The notes below the pieces were generated by a model. That model was given only the letters and a program-made list of their open reading frames with translations. It was not told the DNA's origin and did no database searches. From contig CAKOTU010000006.1 of NCBI GenBank assembly GCA_934120265.1, positions 1 through 56,456 on the forward strand: a DNA stretch of 56,456 nt. Direction: 5' to 3'. Shown here piece by piece: positions 9,096-17,758 of this stretch; the first letter of the stretch is position 1, and each line of letters starts with the position of its first letter. The stretch is from an uncultured Bacilli bacterium (GTDB taxonomy: Bacteria > Bacillota_I > Bacilli_A > RF39 > UBA660). The position numbers were made by a program, and so were the translations under genes.

Positions 9096-9704
9096 ATGAA
9101 TGTGTTTAGTGAAGTATTAAACGTTATGGGGAGATTTGTTATTCCTGTTATAATTGTTTGCTTACTATTAACTATTATAAATGTTGTTAAAGATTATCGT
9201 AAGTATGGAAATAAAATATTTTCGGCTTTTAAAAAATATGAAGACACTGGTAATTTAAAGGATATTGTTATTAATATATTAGAACAAGAATGTTTAGAAA
9301 AGCCAATAATTTTATCAAAAAATAATGTTTCATTTATAGCTTTAACTGAAAAAGAAATATATGGTGTTGCTATAATTGAATTTGATGGAAGATTAAGTGG
9401 TAAAGTTATGGATAAATATTTAGTTATGAATGGTAAAGAGAAAAAATATTTAAATCCTCTTTGTAAATTTACTGAAGATTTAAGACTACTAAAAAAACAA
9501 GGAATAGATGTTCATCCTTTAGTTATAAAAAGTGGTAGAAATGTTGAACTTAATCTTGAAGACTTACCAACTTCTAGAATAATGACCATTAAAGATTTTT
9601 CATATTACGTTTATAAGAACCAGCATAGTGATTCAAAATATAGTGAAGATGTATTAAAAAAATACTCAAAAGTAGCAGGAAAAATTGTAAATGGCCATAA
9701 CTAA
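9096..9704 (+). CDS. Membrane-anchored protein of unknown function
   Basis: Hypothetical protein of 202 aa. Residues about 12-30 form one strong membrane segment; the remaining about 170 residues are soluble, with alternating hydrophobic strands (SFIALTEKEIYGVAIIEF, HPLVIKSG) reminiscent of restriction-endonuclease-like or NERD-type folds, but no catalytic motif can be identified with confidence. Its last 14 bases overlap the start of the DUF2779 gene, so the two are translationally coupled and may act together on nucleic acid. Confidence 0.6.
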   Translation: MNVFSEVLNVMGRFVIPVIIVCLLLTIINVVKDYRKYGNKIFSAFKKYEDTGNLKDIVINILEQECLEKPIILSKNNVSFIALTEKEIYGVAIIEFDGRLSGKVMDKYLVMNGKEKKYLNPLCKFTEDLRLLKKQGIDVHPLVIKSGRNVELNLEDLPTSRIMTIKDFSYYVYKNQHSDSKYSEDVLKKYSKVAGKIVNGHN

Positions 9705-11433
9705 AACAAGATTTATAAATTATAATAGATGTCCATATTACTATTTTTTAGATAATATGGATTCTTTAAAATTAAATAAAAAAACTACTTTTGAGGAGTA
9801 TTTTGAAGAACAAGATAAGTTTAAATATGAAGTTGATAATGAACAATTAAAATTATTACTTCCTTATTATAAAAAATGTGAATTTTTGGCACTTCAAGTA
9901 GCGCAAAAATATTTTAATGGAAATTTCACTTGTGCGGAAGATACTAAAGATCAAGAATGTTTTGAATGTAAAATCAATGGTAATCTTTATATGTGTTATG
10001 TAGATATATATAATGAAACAGAAGATGAAAAAATTAACATTTTTGAGGTAAAAGCTACAACGTCTGATAAATTTGAAAAAACTAATTTCTTTTATAAAGA
10101 AGGAAATTTTTATAAATTAAAAAATATCGATGAAAAAGTTAAAAAGAAATTATTAAATAAAAATGATGAATGTGGTAAGTATATTTATGATATAGCAGTT
10201 CAAAGATATATAATAGAACATGATTTAAAGAAGGATGGATTAAACTATCTAATAGAAGGCGTAAATTATTACTTATGTGTTTTAAATAGCAATTATATTT
10301 ATGATGGTAAAAAAGATATTGATAGTAATCCACTTTATGATAAAGATTATTATGGTAACGAAATAATAAATTTTATTGATGTTAATGAAATAACGAAATT
10401 GTATTTACCAATTATAGATGAGGAAAGAAAAAATTTAGAAAAGCTTATAAAAGGTGAAATGAGTAAGATACAAGTTGGAGATTATTGTAACTACAAAAAA
10501 ACAACTAAATGTCCATTTGTTAGTATTTGCTTTGATAAATTACCAGAAAAAAATTCAGTACTAACGTTACTTGATTATCAATATGGTTTTAATATGGGTG
10601 GTAAAAAAGTAAGTGTATATGATCTAGTTAATAACGGTTATTATAAAATAACTGATGTCCCAGATAATTATTTAATAAGAGAAAAAAATATTATTCAAAA
10701 AGAAGTGGTTGCAACAGCACGGCCATATATTAATATAGATAAGATAAAAGATGGATTATCTCTTATCAAATATCCGATATATCATTTAGATTTTGAAACG
10801 TTTCCTTGCCCATTACCTCGATTTAAAGGGGAAAGATGTTATACTCAGTCAGTATTTCAATTTTCTCTTCATATTGAAACAGAATCTGGTTGTGACAAAG
10901 AAAATGACCATTATGGATTTTTGGCTGATTCATTGGAGGATCAAAGAGAAGATCTTGTAAAAGAGCTATGTTCTTTAATTGATAAAGAGGGAACTGTTCT
11001 AGTTTATAATTCTAGCTTCGAAAAAAACAGATTAAGAGAGTTATCCATGATATTTCCTGAATATAAAAATAAACTTGATTTTATTAATAATATGGTATTT
11101 GATTTAATGGATATTATTAAAGGTAATAAAAAGTTATATATGAATCTCGGTTATAATGAGGAAGATAGTAAATTATTTAACTTTTATCATCCTTTATTAA
11201 ATGGGTCATTTTCAATAAAAAAGGTATTACCAATTTTCAGTGATTTAAATTATCAGAATCTAGAAGTTTCTAATGGGGTAGAAGCTTATTCAACCTATTT
11301 AAAATTTAATAAACTTAATGAAAAAGATAAAATAGACGCATATAATTCACTAGTAGAATATTGTAAACAAGATACCTGGGCGATGGTTGAGATTTTAAAA
11401 CAATTAAAAGTGCTGTCAAAAAATGTAAAATGA
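9691..11433 (+). CDS. DUF2779 domain protein (nuclease-like)
   Basis: Protein of 580 aa. The N-terminal region starts with TKTRFINYNRCPYYYFL, resembling the entry motif of Cas4-like PD-(D/E)xK nucleases; INIFEVKAT near residue 115 fits the E-x-K core, and cysteines in CNYKKTTKCPFVSIC (about 269-283) could bind a cluster. The C-terminal half holds the DUF2779 exonuclease-like part with YHLDFETFPCPLPRF and, near the end, EYCKQDTWAMVEIL, consistent with DEDD-type metal residues. The biological role is unknown. The gene overlaps the previous one by 14 bases. Confidence 0.75.
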   Translation: MAITKTRFINYNRCPYYYFLDNMDSLKLNKKTTFEEYFEEQDKFKYEVDNEQLKLLLPYYKKCEFLALQVAQKYFNGNFTCAEDTKDQECFECKINGNLYMCYVDIYNETEDEKINIFEVKATTSDKFEKTNFFYKEGNFYKLKNIDEKVKKKLLNKNDECGKYIYDIAVQRYIIEHDLKKDGLNYLIEGVNYYLCVLNSNYIYDGKKDIDSNPLYDKDYYGNEIINFIDVNEITKLYLPIIDEERKNLEKLIKGEMSKIQVGDYCNYKKTTKCPFVSICFDKLPEKNSVLTLLDYQYGFNMGGKKVSVYDLVNNGYYKITDVPDNYLIREKNIIQKEVVATARPYINIDKIKDGLSLIKYPIYHLDFETFPCPLPRFKGERCYTQSVFQFSLHIETESGCDKENDHYGFLADSLEDQREDLVKELCSLIDKEGTVLVYNSSFEKNRLRELSMIFPEYKNKLDFINNMVFDLMDIIKGNKKLYMNLGYNEEDSKLFNFYHPLLNGSFSIKKVLPIFSDLNYQNLEVSNGVEAYSTYLKFNKLNEKDKIDAYNSLVEYCKQDTWAMVEILKQLKVLSKNVK

Positions 11434-11499
11434 GGACGATTTTGTTGAACTACTTAAAAATATATTATATGATAAATATAGAGAGTAGGAGGGAAATTA

Positions 11500-11700
11500 G
11501 TGATATATCCATCTATTGATAAATTATTAACTAAAGTTGGTTCAAAGTATCTTTTAGTAAATTTAATTTCTAAACGAGTAAAAGAGATGCAAGAAACTGA
11601 ACATTACCAAATGAAAGAAAACGAGTATCGTTCAAAAAAAGATATTGGTAAGGCTTTAGAGGAAGTAAATAATGATTTAATTCATATAAAAGAGAATTAA
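11500..11700 (+). CDS. rpoZ: RNA polymerase omega subunit
   Basis: Small (66 aa) subunit that stabilises the beta' subunit of RNA polymerase. The N-terminal YPSIDKLLTKVGSKYLLVNL and the following SKRVKEMQE match the omega family's two conserved helices. The start is GTG, chosen because AGGAGGG (11487-11493) is correctly spaced and no ATG fits. The usual neighbour gmk is absent. Confidence 0.85.
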   Translation: MIYPSIDKLLTKVGSKYLLVNLISKRVKEMQETEHYQMKENEYRSKKDIGKALEEVNNDLIHIKEN

Positions 11701-11714
11701 ATCATTTTTTCTTA

Positions 11715-11743
11715 TTGAATCAAAAACAAATGTTTGGTATAAT
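11715..11743 (+). promoter_or_regulatory. Sigma-A type promoter for recX
   Basis: TTGAAT and TATAAT separated by 17 bp; the expected start of transcription is about 10 bases before the recX ATG, leaving a very short leader. Confidence 0.7.
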
Positions 11744-11758
11744 TATAAAGGTGATATA

Positions 11759-12520
11759 ATGAAAATAGAAGAGATAAAAAAACAAAAAAATGGTAAATAT
11801 AAAATAACATTTGAAAGTGGTGAAGTGTTAAATACTTATGATGATGTTATTTTAAATAATGGTTTGTTATTTCATAAAGATGTTGATTCTCTTCTTTTTA
11901 ATAAATTAAACGAAGAAACAAAGTATTATGATATATATAATAAAACAATTAAGTATATTGAAAAAAAGCTAAGAAGTAAAAAAGAAATTGAAGTTTTTTT
12001 AGATAAAAATGAAATAGGATCAAATGATAAGAAAAAAATTATGGATAAATTGGAAAGCATTAATTTAATTAATGATAAGTTGTTTGCTAATGCATATTTT
12101 CAAGACCGTATTAATTTAAGTAGTGATGGCCCTTATAAAATTATTAATGAACTAAAAAAGAACAATATTAGTGATGATATTATTTTATCTGTAGAAGAAA
12201 AAATAGATAATGATGCTATTTATGAAAAATTAAGTAAGCTAGTATTAAAAAAAATTAAAAGTAATCGTAATAAATCAAATTATATGTTAAAACAAAAAAT
12301 AGTAGTTGATATGATTAATTTAGGTTACGAAAAAAATATGATTATAGATATCATAAATGAAAATATAGATAATAATAATTCAGTTATTCAAAATGAGTAT
12401 AAAAAATTATTTAACAAATTAAGTAAAAAGTATGATGATGAGGAACTTAATAGAATGATAAAGAATAAGCTTATTCAAAAAGGCTTTTCATTAGAAGAAA
12501 TAAATAAAATAGAAAAATAA
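11759..12520 (+). CDS. recX: Regulatory protein RecX
   Basis: RecX modulates RecA filaments. The protein is 253 aa with the helical-repeat pattern of the family: AIKYI-type helix YNKTIKYIEKKLRSKKEIEVFL, the block LESINLINDKLFANAYFQDR (family motif for the second repeat) and a C-terminal LIQKGFSLEEINKI. The first about 60 residues form a small beta-rich extension as in other Bacilli RecX. It is monocistronic: own promoter, and convergent with prsA across a shared hairpin. Confidence 0.82.
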   Translation: MKIEEIKKQKNGKYKITFESGEVLNTYDDVILNNGLLFHKDVDSLLFNKLNEETKYYDIYNKTIKYIEKKLRSKKEIEVFLDKNEIGSNDKKKIMDKLESINLINDKLFANAYFQDRINLSSDGPYKIINELKKNNISDDIILSVEEKIDNDAIYEKLSKLVLKKIKSNRNKSNYMLKQKIVVDMINLGYEKNMIIDIINENIDNNNSVIQNEYKKLFNKLSKKYDDEELNRMIKNKLIQKGFSLEEINKIEK

Positions 12521-12550
12521 AAAAGTGAATTAATCACTTTTTTTATTTTT
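12521..12550. terminator. Bidirectional terminator between recX and prsA
   Basis: Stem AAAAGTGA/TCACTTTT with A and T tracts on either side, so it can serve both convergent transcripts. Confidence 0.85.
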
Positions 12551-13517
12551 CTAATGATTTAATAGAGCTTTTATAAGTAGAATCAATTGTTGAGTCATTT
12601 ATACTTAAATTATATTTTTCTCTGATCTTAACCCAAGTTTTTTGTTCTAAATTTGAATCAGCACTAATTTTAGCACTTACAATCTTATTGTATAAAGTTT
12701 CTTTCATTTCATCTAAACTTTTCTTTGGAGTATGACTAACCTTATAAATAATATGATATCCATATTGTGTCTTCACTGGTTCATTTGTATATTTACCATT
12801 TTCTAGTGCATAAGCAGCATTCCAGAATTCAGTAACATAACCTTCTTTAACAACGTTATTAATAACACCACCATTATCTTTAGTAGCATCATCATCAGAG
12901 TTTTCTTTAGCTAATGTTTCAAAATCAGCACCGTTGTTTAATTGTTCAATTAAATTTTTAGCTTTTTCTAATGCAGCATTTTCAGCATTAGTCTTTTCTT
13001 CGTCAGTAGCACCATCACTTACCTCAGGAGCAATTAAAATATGTTTTACTGAAAGTTCATCAGAAATATGATTATCATAATAATCTTTTAATTCATCTTC
13101 AGTAATTGCTTCCTTAATATATTTTTTAGCTATTTCTGATTTTTTATAATCAATAGCAATTACATTTTTAAACTCTTCCTCATTTGCATATCCATTACTA
13201 ATTAAAGCAGCCTCAAAGTCAGCACCATTTTGTTCATAACTAAACTTATATCGTTTGATTAAAGAGGTTGCGTATTCTTCAGCTTCTTTACTATCAGTAA
13301 TTTCTTGGTTAGCAATAAATGTATCAATCATATTAACTAAAACACTACTACCACCTTGTTTTTTTAATTCATTATATAAATCATTAGCAGTAAAGTTTTT
13401 ACCATCTAAGCTAGCAATAACTTCCTCTCCATTTTCTAATTTAGGAATTTTACCACAACCAGTAGTAGCAAGTACTCCTAAACTTATTAAACCTATTAAT
13501 AACTTTTTCTTTTTCAT
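12543..13517 (-). CDS. prsA: Foldase lipoprotein PrsA (parvulin-type PPIase)
   Basis: Extracytoplasmic chaperone with peptidyl-prolyl isomerase activity that folds secreted proteins. It starts with a lipoprotein signal (MKKKKLLIGLISLG...) and lipobox LATTGC, giving a lipidated Cys21. Residues about 30-140 form the SurA-like chaperone helices. The parvulin domain runs from about 155 to 245 (SVKHILIAPEVS, then ETLAKENSDD, GGVI and GYHIIYKV). The length of 324 aa is usual. This is the only clear - strand gene in the window, with its own promoter at 13546-13575 and ribosome site AAAGGATGG just upstream. Confidence 0.92.
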   Translation of the reverse strand: MKKKKLLIGLISLGVLATTGCGKIPKLENGEEVIASLDGKNFTANDLYNELKKQGGSSVLVNMIDTFIANQEITDSKEAEEYATSLIKRYKFSYEQNGADFEAALISNGYANEEEFKNVIAIDYKKSEIAKKYIKEAITEDELKDYYDNHISDELSVKHILIAPEVSDGATDEEKTNAENAALEKAKNLIEQLNNGADFETLAKENSDDDATKDNGGVINNVVKEGYVTEFWNAAYALENGKYTNEPVKTQYGYHIIYKVSHTPKKSLDEMKETLYNKIVSAKISADSNLEQKTWVKIREKYNLSINDSTIDSTYKSSIKSLEK

Positions 13518-13545
13518 GTTTCCATCCTTTCTAAGTTCATGTACT

Positions 13546-13575
13546 ATTATATCAAAAAAAAGATAAAAATTACAA
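13546..13575 (-). promoter_or_regulatory. Promoter of prsA
   Basis: Read on the - strand: TTGTAA, 18-bp spacer, TATAAT, then the ribosome site AAAGGATGG before the ATG. Confidence 0.7.
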
Positions 13576-13593
13576 TAATTTTATGATTAAACA

Positions 13594-13622
13594 TTCACAC
13601 ATATTCAAAAATACCATAAAAT
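13594..13622 (+). promoter_or_regulatory. Candidate promoter for the YjcZ-like pair
   Basis: TTCACA, 17-bp spacer, TAAAAT, placed 34 bases before the first micro-protein start. Weak matches; a sporulation sigma factor promoter is not excluded. Confidence 0.4.
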
Positions 13623-13655
13623 ACTGTGAAAAGATAAAAAAGGAGGATGATTTAT

Positions 13656-13742
13656 ATGTGTTGCAATAATGGTATATCTGGCGCAGCAATCGTTTTAGTA
13701 TTATTTATTCTTTTAATAATTATACTTGGAGCTTATATCTAG
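13656..13742 (+). CDS. YjcZ-like membrane micro-protein 1
   Basis: A 28-residue protein: short Cys/Gly start (MCCNNGISGAA), then one hydrophobic helix (IVLVLFILLIIILGAYI). This matches the YjcZ family of tiny sporulation-associated membrane proteins in Bacilli. A perfect AGGAGG lies 9 bases upstream, so it is surely translated. It is followed 23 bases later by a second similar gene. Confidence 0.75.
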   Translation: MCCNNGISGAAIVLVLFILLIIILGAYI

Positions 13743-13765
13743 GAAAATAGATAGGAGGTTATAAA

Positions 13766-13897
13766 ATGGCTTGTCAAAATAATTGTGAAAGTAACACTCC
13801 TAAATGTGGTCCTAAAAAAGGCTCAAATATTAATTATATTATAATTATAGTTTTATACATTTTATTAGCGATCATTTTAGGAGCTGTAATTTATTAA
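13766..13897 (+). CDS. YjcZ-like membrane micro-protein 2
   Basis: A 43-residue protein with a Cys-rich hydrophilic head (MACQNNCES, then KCGPKKG) and one membrane helix (YIIIIVLYILLAIILGAVI). It has its own AGGAGG site and ends at a hairpin. The paired arrangement and the shared LILGA.I tail with the preceding protein suggest a duplication. The function is unknown; membrane localisation is clear. Confidence 0.72.
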   Translation: MACQNNCESNTPKCGPKKGSNINYIIIIVLYILLAIILGAVIY

Positions 13898-13922
13898 AAG
13901 AGGGTAGACCTCTTTTTCTTTT
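13896..13922 (+). terminator. Terminator after the YjcZ-like pair
   Basis: Stem AAAAGAGG/CCTCTTTT with a short loop GTAGA and a T-rich tail. Confidence 0.8.
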
Positions 13923-13955
13923 TGTAAAATATGCTATAATTAAAGAGGTGATATT

Positions 13956-16361
13956 ATGGAAAAAAAGGATTATAGAAATATACTCATTCTGTTAGGAATA
14001 GCAGTAGTTAGTATTATATTAATATTTTTATTTGGATATATATTTGGTTCCAATATGGATTTTATTAACCAACATGCTGTTTTACCAGAGTATTTTAGAA
14101 ATTATTTCTACACTAATCATAAATTAGTTCCTGAAATTTTTTATAATTTAGGAGCAGGTCAGAATGCTTTTAATATTTCATATTATGGATTACTAAGTCC
14201 TGTTATTTTAGTCTCATATTTATTACCATTTATATCAATGAGAAATTATATAATCGGAAGTTCTATAATTCTTTTACTTGTAACAATAATCCTTTTTTAT
14301 AGATGGATAAGAAATAACTTTGATAGTAAATATTCATTTTTCTTAACACTATTATTTATGCTTTCTTCTCCAATTTTTTTTCACTTTCATCGTCAAATAA
14401 TGTTTGTTAATTACTTCCCATTTCTTTTGCTTTCGTTGATTAACATAGATAAAAACAATAAATTTTGGTTAGTAATAAACATCTTTTTAATGATTATGAC
14501 AAGTTATTATTTTAGTGTAGTAGGAATAGTGACAATAATAATTTATTATATATATAAAAATTTTGACAAGTCTTTTAAAGACAAGATTAAAATTTTTATA
14601 CCCATTCTTATTTCTATACTACTATCTGCAGTTTTATTGATTCCAACCTTAGATTCGATTTTATCAAACAGATTGGAGGTAAGTAATAATATCAATATTT
14701 TAAAATTATTCATACCTAATTTTAATTATGGTAATGTTTTATATAGTTCTTATGCTTTGGGATTATTTTCTATTGCTACCGTAAGTTTTGTTTGGCTATT
14801 GATAAAAGATAATAAAAAAGATAAATTTTTAAGCATTATATTATTAGTGTTAATAACATTTCCTATTTTTAGATATGTATTTAATGGGGGACTATATATC
14901 AGAAGTAAATCACTAATTCCATTATTACCATTATTTATTCTTACAATAGGGATATTTTTAGAAGACTTGTTTAACAAGAAAATTGAAATAAGAAAATTAA
15001 TGATTGATGGAATAGCATTTTTACTATTAAGCTTATTTGATTTTAATATAGCTTACACTTTAGATCTTCTTTTAACACTTATCCTAGTTTTAATATATTA
15101 TAAATTAGATAATAAAAAAATAATTTATATTCCACTTATTTTATTATTTAGTATTAGTTTTATATATACTAATATTAATGAAACATATATAACAAAAAAT
15201 GAATATAAATTTTTATCTAAAAGTAATGAAACAATAAATGATAAAATAAAAGATAGATCATTTTATCGCCTTAGTGATCTTAGTAACACTTTACACAATG
15301 TTAACTATGGTGATTTTTATAAAACTAGTATTTATTCTTCTACGGTAAACAAAAACTATAGTAATTTTTATTATAATATTTTGAAAATAAATAACAATAA
15401 TTATAATAATTTAATCATTAGAAATACAGATAATATTATTTTTAACAGATTGTTAGGGGTAAAATATGTATATTCAAATAAAGAATTAGGAAATGGTTAT
15501 AAAGCTTTAGATGCTCTTATTTATGAAAATGAGTTCGCATTACCTTTGGGATATGCTTCAAGCAACATTTATAGTTTAGAACAATTTAATAGTGTACCTT
15601 ATCCTTATAATTTAAAGTATTTACTTAATGGGATTGTAACAAATGATTCTAATGGTGACACAGAAAATATAATTGAAAAAATTAATATAGATATACCTAA
15701 TTACTTAGGAGACTTTATTAATGCTAATGAATCAAAAATAACTGTATCTGAAGATTCATCTTTTACTATAGATTTAAAAGAAGCTTTAGATAATAAAGTC
15801 TTATTCATAACAATAAGTGGTTTAGAATCCAACAGTTGTGATATAGGGGATATTGGTATAACAATTAATGGTGTTGAAAATGTACTAAACTGTAAAACAT
15901 GGCTTTACAATAACAATAATAAAACATTTAATTATTTAATTAATGAAAAAAATTTAAGATACTTAAACGTATCTATAAAAAAAGGAGAATATAATATTTC
16001 TGACATTAGTGCTTACACCATGGATACAAAATACCTAGATTCTGATTTTGATGAAATGAAGAATATAAGTATAGAAAATAATAAGGTTGTTGGTGATATT
16101 GATGTTACTAATGATGGTTATATGATATTGTCTTTGCCATATGACAAAAATTATCATATATATGTAGATAATAAAGAAGTAGATTATGAAAAAGTAAATA
16201 CTGCTTTTCTTGGATTTAAAATAGAAACTGGTTATCACCACATCGAAGTTGTTTACAAAAACAAAACTATTAAAATAGGAAAAATGATAAGTGTAAGTGG
16301 TTTACTTTTATTTGTCATATATTCATTGATTATCAGGAAAAAATGTGATAAAGTTATATAG
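13956..16361 (+). CDS. YfhO family membrane protein
   Basis: Large polytopic protein of 801 aa. The first about 420 residues contain a dozen hydrophobic segments in the GT-C/YfhO arrangement, with an early extracytoplasmic loop (SNMDFINQHAVLPEYFR and YNLGAGQNAF) that matches the YfhO family. A large extracytoplasmic domain follows (about 430-770) and a final membrane segment (about 775-793). YfhO proteins are linked to glycosylation of lipoteichoic acid; the substrate here is unproven. Preceded by a TATAAT box at 13935-13940 and GAGGTGA ribosome site; monocistronic. Confidence 0.8.
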   Translation: MEKKDYRNILILLGIAVVSIILIFLFGYIFGSNMDFINQHAVLPEYFRNYFYTNHKLVPEIFYNLGAGQNAFNISYYGLLSPVILVSYLLPFISMRNYIIGSSIILLLVTIILFYRWIRNNFDSKYSFFLTLLFMLSSPIFFHFHRQIMFVNYFPFLLLSLINIDKNNKFWLVINIFLMIMTSYYFSVVGIVTIIIYYIYKNFDKSFKDKIKIFIPILISILLSAVLLIPTLDSILSNRLEVSNNINILKLFIPNFNYGNVLYSSYALGLFSIATVSFVWLLIKDNKKDKFLSIILLVLITFPIFRYVFNGGLYIRSKSLIPLLPLFILTIGIFLEDLFNKKIEIRKLMIDGIAFLLLSLFDFNIAYTLDLLLTLILVLIYYKLDNKKIIYIPLILLFSISFIYTNINETYITKNEYKFLSKSNETINDKIKDRSFYRLSDLSNTLHNVNYGDFYKTSIYSSTVNKNYSNFYYNILKINNNNYNNLIIRNTDNIIFNRLLGVKYVYSNKELGNGYKALDALIYENEFALPLGYASSNIYSLEQFNSVPYPYNLKYLLNGIVTNDSNGDTENIIEKINIDIPNYLGDFINANESKITVSEDSSFTIDLKEALDNKVLFITISGLESNSCDIGDIGITINGVENVLNCKTWLYNNNNKTFNYLINEKNLRYLNVSIKKGEYNISDISAYTMDTKYLDSDFDEMKNISIENNKVVGDIDVTNDGYMILSLPYDKNYHIYVDNKEVDYEKVNTAFLGFKIETGYHHIEVVYKNKTIKIGKMISVSGLLLFVIYSLIIRKKCDKVI

Positions 16362-16471
16362 GTGTGAAAAATCAGTTAAATTATATAAATGATATTAATA
16401 AAATTTATGATTCTAATTTTTCTTAAATGAATAAATAAAAAAAGAAATGGAAGGCGAAAAATAAAAATAGT

Positions 16472-17041
16472 ATGGAAAAAGATTATAATTTACAATGCAT
16501 AGATTATGCAGTAGCAAAAACAATGGAAAGAGCATTAGAAAAACCAGAGTTAAGACAATTGGCATCTAACGAACATCTAACTAATGCCATTATGGAATAT
16601 ATGTTTAATGGTAATGCTAAAGGATTTTCTAGTAAAGACGATGGAAGAAGTTACATCTTACAATTACAAAAAGAAGATTTTGAGGAACAATTACTAAAAC
16701 ATGTTATTAAATCAAAAAGCGCTAAAACAAAATTGGGAATGCGTCAACAATTATCATTTAATAAAAATTTTGGTGATAATTTAAGCGATGATGATGTTCA
16801 AGAATTACTTTATAAATCATACGGTGAAATGGATATGAATGGTATTAAATATCTTTTAGATAAATATCCAGCACTTTATAAAGTACTTGCATCTAATTTC
16901 GTTGAAGATAGATATTTTAATTATAAATTAGGTGCAGATAAGTTAGACACTGGAATAAGTACTTATCAAGATAATTTTTATTATAATAAGATTGATGAAT
17001 TTTATAAAGAATTAAGACAAGAAAAATCTATTCAAAAATAG
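16472..17041 (+). CDS. Hypothetical protein
   Basis: A 189-aa soluble protein I do not recognise. It is charged and mostly helical by composition, with no signal peptide or membrane segment. Short blocks such as GFSSKDDGRSYILQL and MDMNGIKYLLDKYPALYKV could be helical repeats. The ribosome site is poor: GAAGGCG lies about 15 bases upstream of the ATG. The stop codon sits inside the terminator hairpin. Confidence 0.65.
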   Translation: MEKDYNLQCIDYAVAKTMERALEKPELRQLASNEHLTNAIMEYMFNGNAKGFSSKDDGRSYILQLQKEDFEEQLLKHVIKSKSAKTKLGMRQQLSFNKNFGDNLSDDDVQELLYKSYGEMDMNGIKYLLDKYPALYKVLASNFVEDRYFNYKLGADKLDTGISTYQDNFYYNKIDEFYKELRQEKSIQK

Positions 17042-17049
17042 ATTTTTTT
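17022..17049 (+). terminator. Terminator overlapping the end of the hypothetical gene
   Basis: Stem AAATCTATT/AATAGATTT with a T run; its 5' arm is coding sequence. Confidence 0.82.
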
Positions 17050-17071
17050 CATATACTTTATTGGTGATAAT

Positions 17072-17722
17072 ATGTATTTAATATCTCATCGAGGACTAGA
17101 TAATCATATATATAGCGAAAATAGTTTAAAAGCTATAGAAAATGTTTTAAATAAAGACTATATAGATGGAATAGAAATTGATGTAAGAATAACAAAAGAT
17201 AAGAAAATAGTATTAATACATGATCCGGTTATCGATTTAATTAGTAATGGTTCTGGAATAGTTAAGTATATGAATTTTGACGACTTAAACAAATATCAAT
17301 ATGGAAAAAGTAAAGAGTCAATTATTACTTTAGATAATTTACTAGATATAATTAACACTGATAAAATAATTTTAATTGAGTTAAAAGAGTTTGGTAATGA
17401 CTTTATTAATTTGGTAGATGAAACAATAAAAATAATATCCAAGCCTAATCTAAATATTTATATTAGTAGTTTTAATTATCAACTGTTAAATTATGTTAAA
17501 AGCAAATACAAAAATGTAAAATGTGGTTTAATTATTGGTTATGGCCTAAACCTAATACATTTTAAAAATAATTTGGATTTTAATATAGTTTCTTATCACT
17601 ATTACAAGCGAGTAGATAGTAGTAAATTAACCTTTATTTTTAATCTAGATAAAAATAATTATGAACTTAATCATAATGTTTATTTAATTACGGATATTAG
17701 TTTTAAATTTAATAAAATATAA
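17072..17722 (+). CDS. Glycerophosphodiester phosphodiesterase
   Basis: GDPD-family TIM barrel that hydrolyses glycerophosphodiesters. The N-terminal ISHRGLDNHIYSENSLKAI holds the catalytic His and the Arg-Gly pair; GIEIDVRITKDKKIVLIHDP carries the metal ligands Glu and Asp and the second catalytic His; LIELKEFG supplies a later Glu. It is 216 aa, slightly short, lacking part of the C-terminal barrel, but all catalytic residues are present. No signal peptide, so it probably acts in the cytoplasm. The leader cassette with its own promoter begins directly at the stop codon. Confidence 0.87.
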   Translation: MYLISHRGLDNHIYSENSLKAIENVLNKDYIDGIEIDVRITKDKKIVLIHDPVIDLISNGSGIVKYMNFDDLNKYQYGKSKESIITLDNLLDIINTDKIILIELKEFGNDFINLVDETIKIISKPNLNIYISSFNYQLLNYVKSKYKNVKCGLIIGYGLNLIHFKNNLDFNIVSYHYYKRVDSSKLTFIFNLDKNNYELNHNVYLITDISFKFNKI

Positions 17723-17752
17723 TTGACAAGCTTAATTTCTAAATTGTATAAT
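17723..17752 (+). promoter_or_regulatory. Promoter P1 of leader cassette A
   Basis: Consensus sigma-A promoter: TTGACA, 18-bp spacer, TATAAT. Transcription should start near 17759, so the hairpin, G tract and terminator are all in the transcript. Confidence 0.82.
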
Positions 17753-17758
17753 AGGAAC

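Noticed and set aside
11429..11499. Small ORF between the DUF2779 gene and rpoZ
   Set aside because: The frame that looks protein-like has a stop directly before it and no start codon; the frame with an ATG runs into rpoZ without a ribosome site.
13255..13566. Open frame on the + strand opposite prsA
   Set aside because: It lies antisense to a clear lipoprotein gene, has no ribosome site and no recognisable product.
16362..16471. Small gene after the YfhO-type gene
   Set aside because: No start with a ribosome site and no frame longer than about 15 codons; I see nothing functional there.
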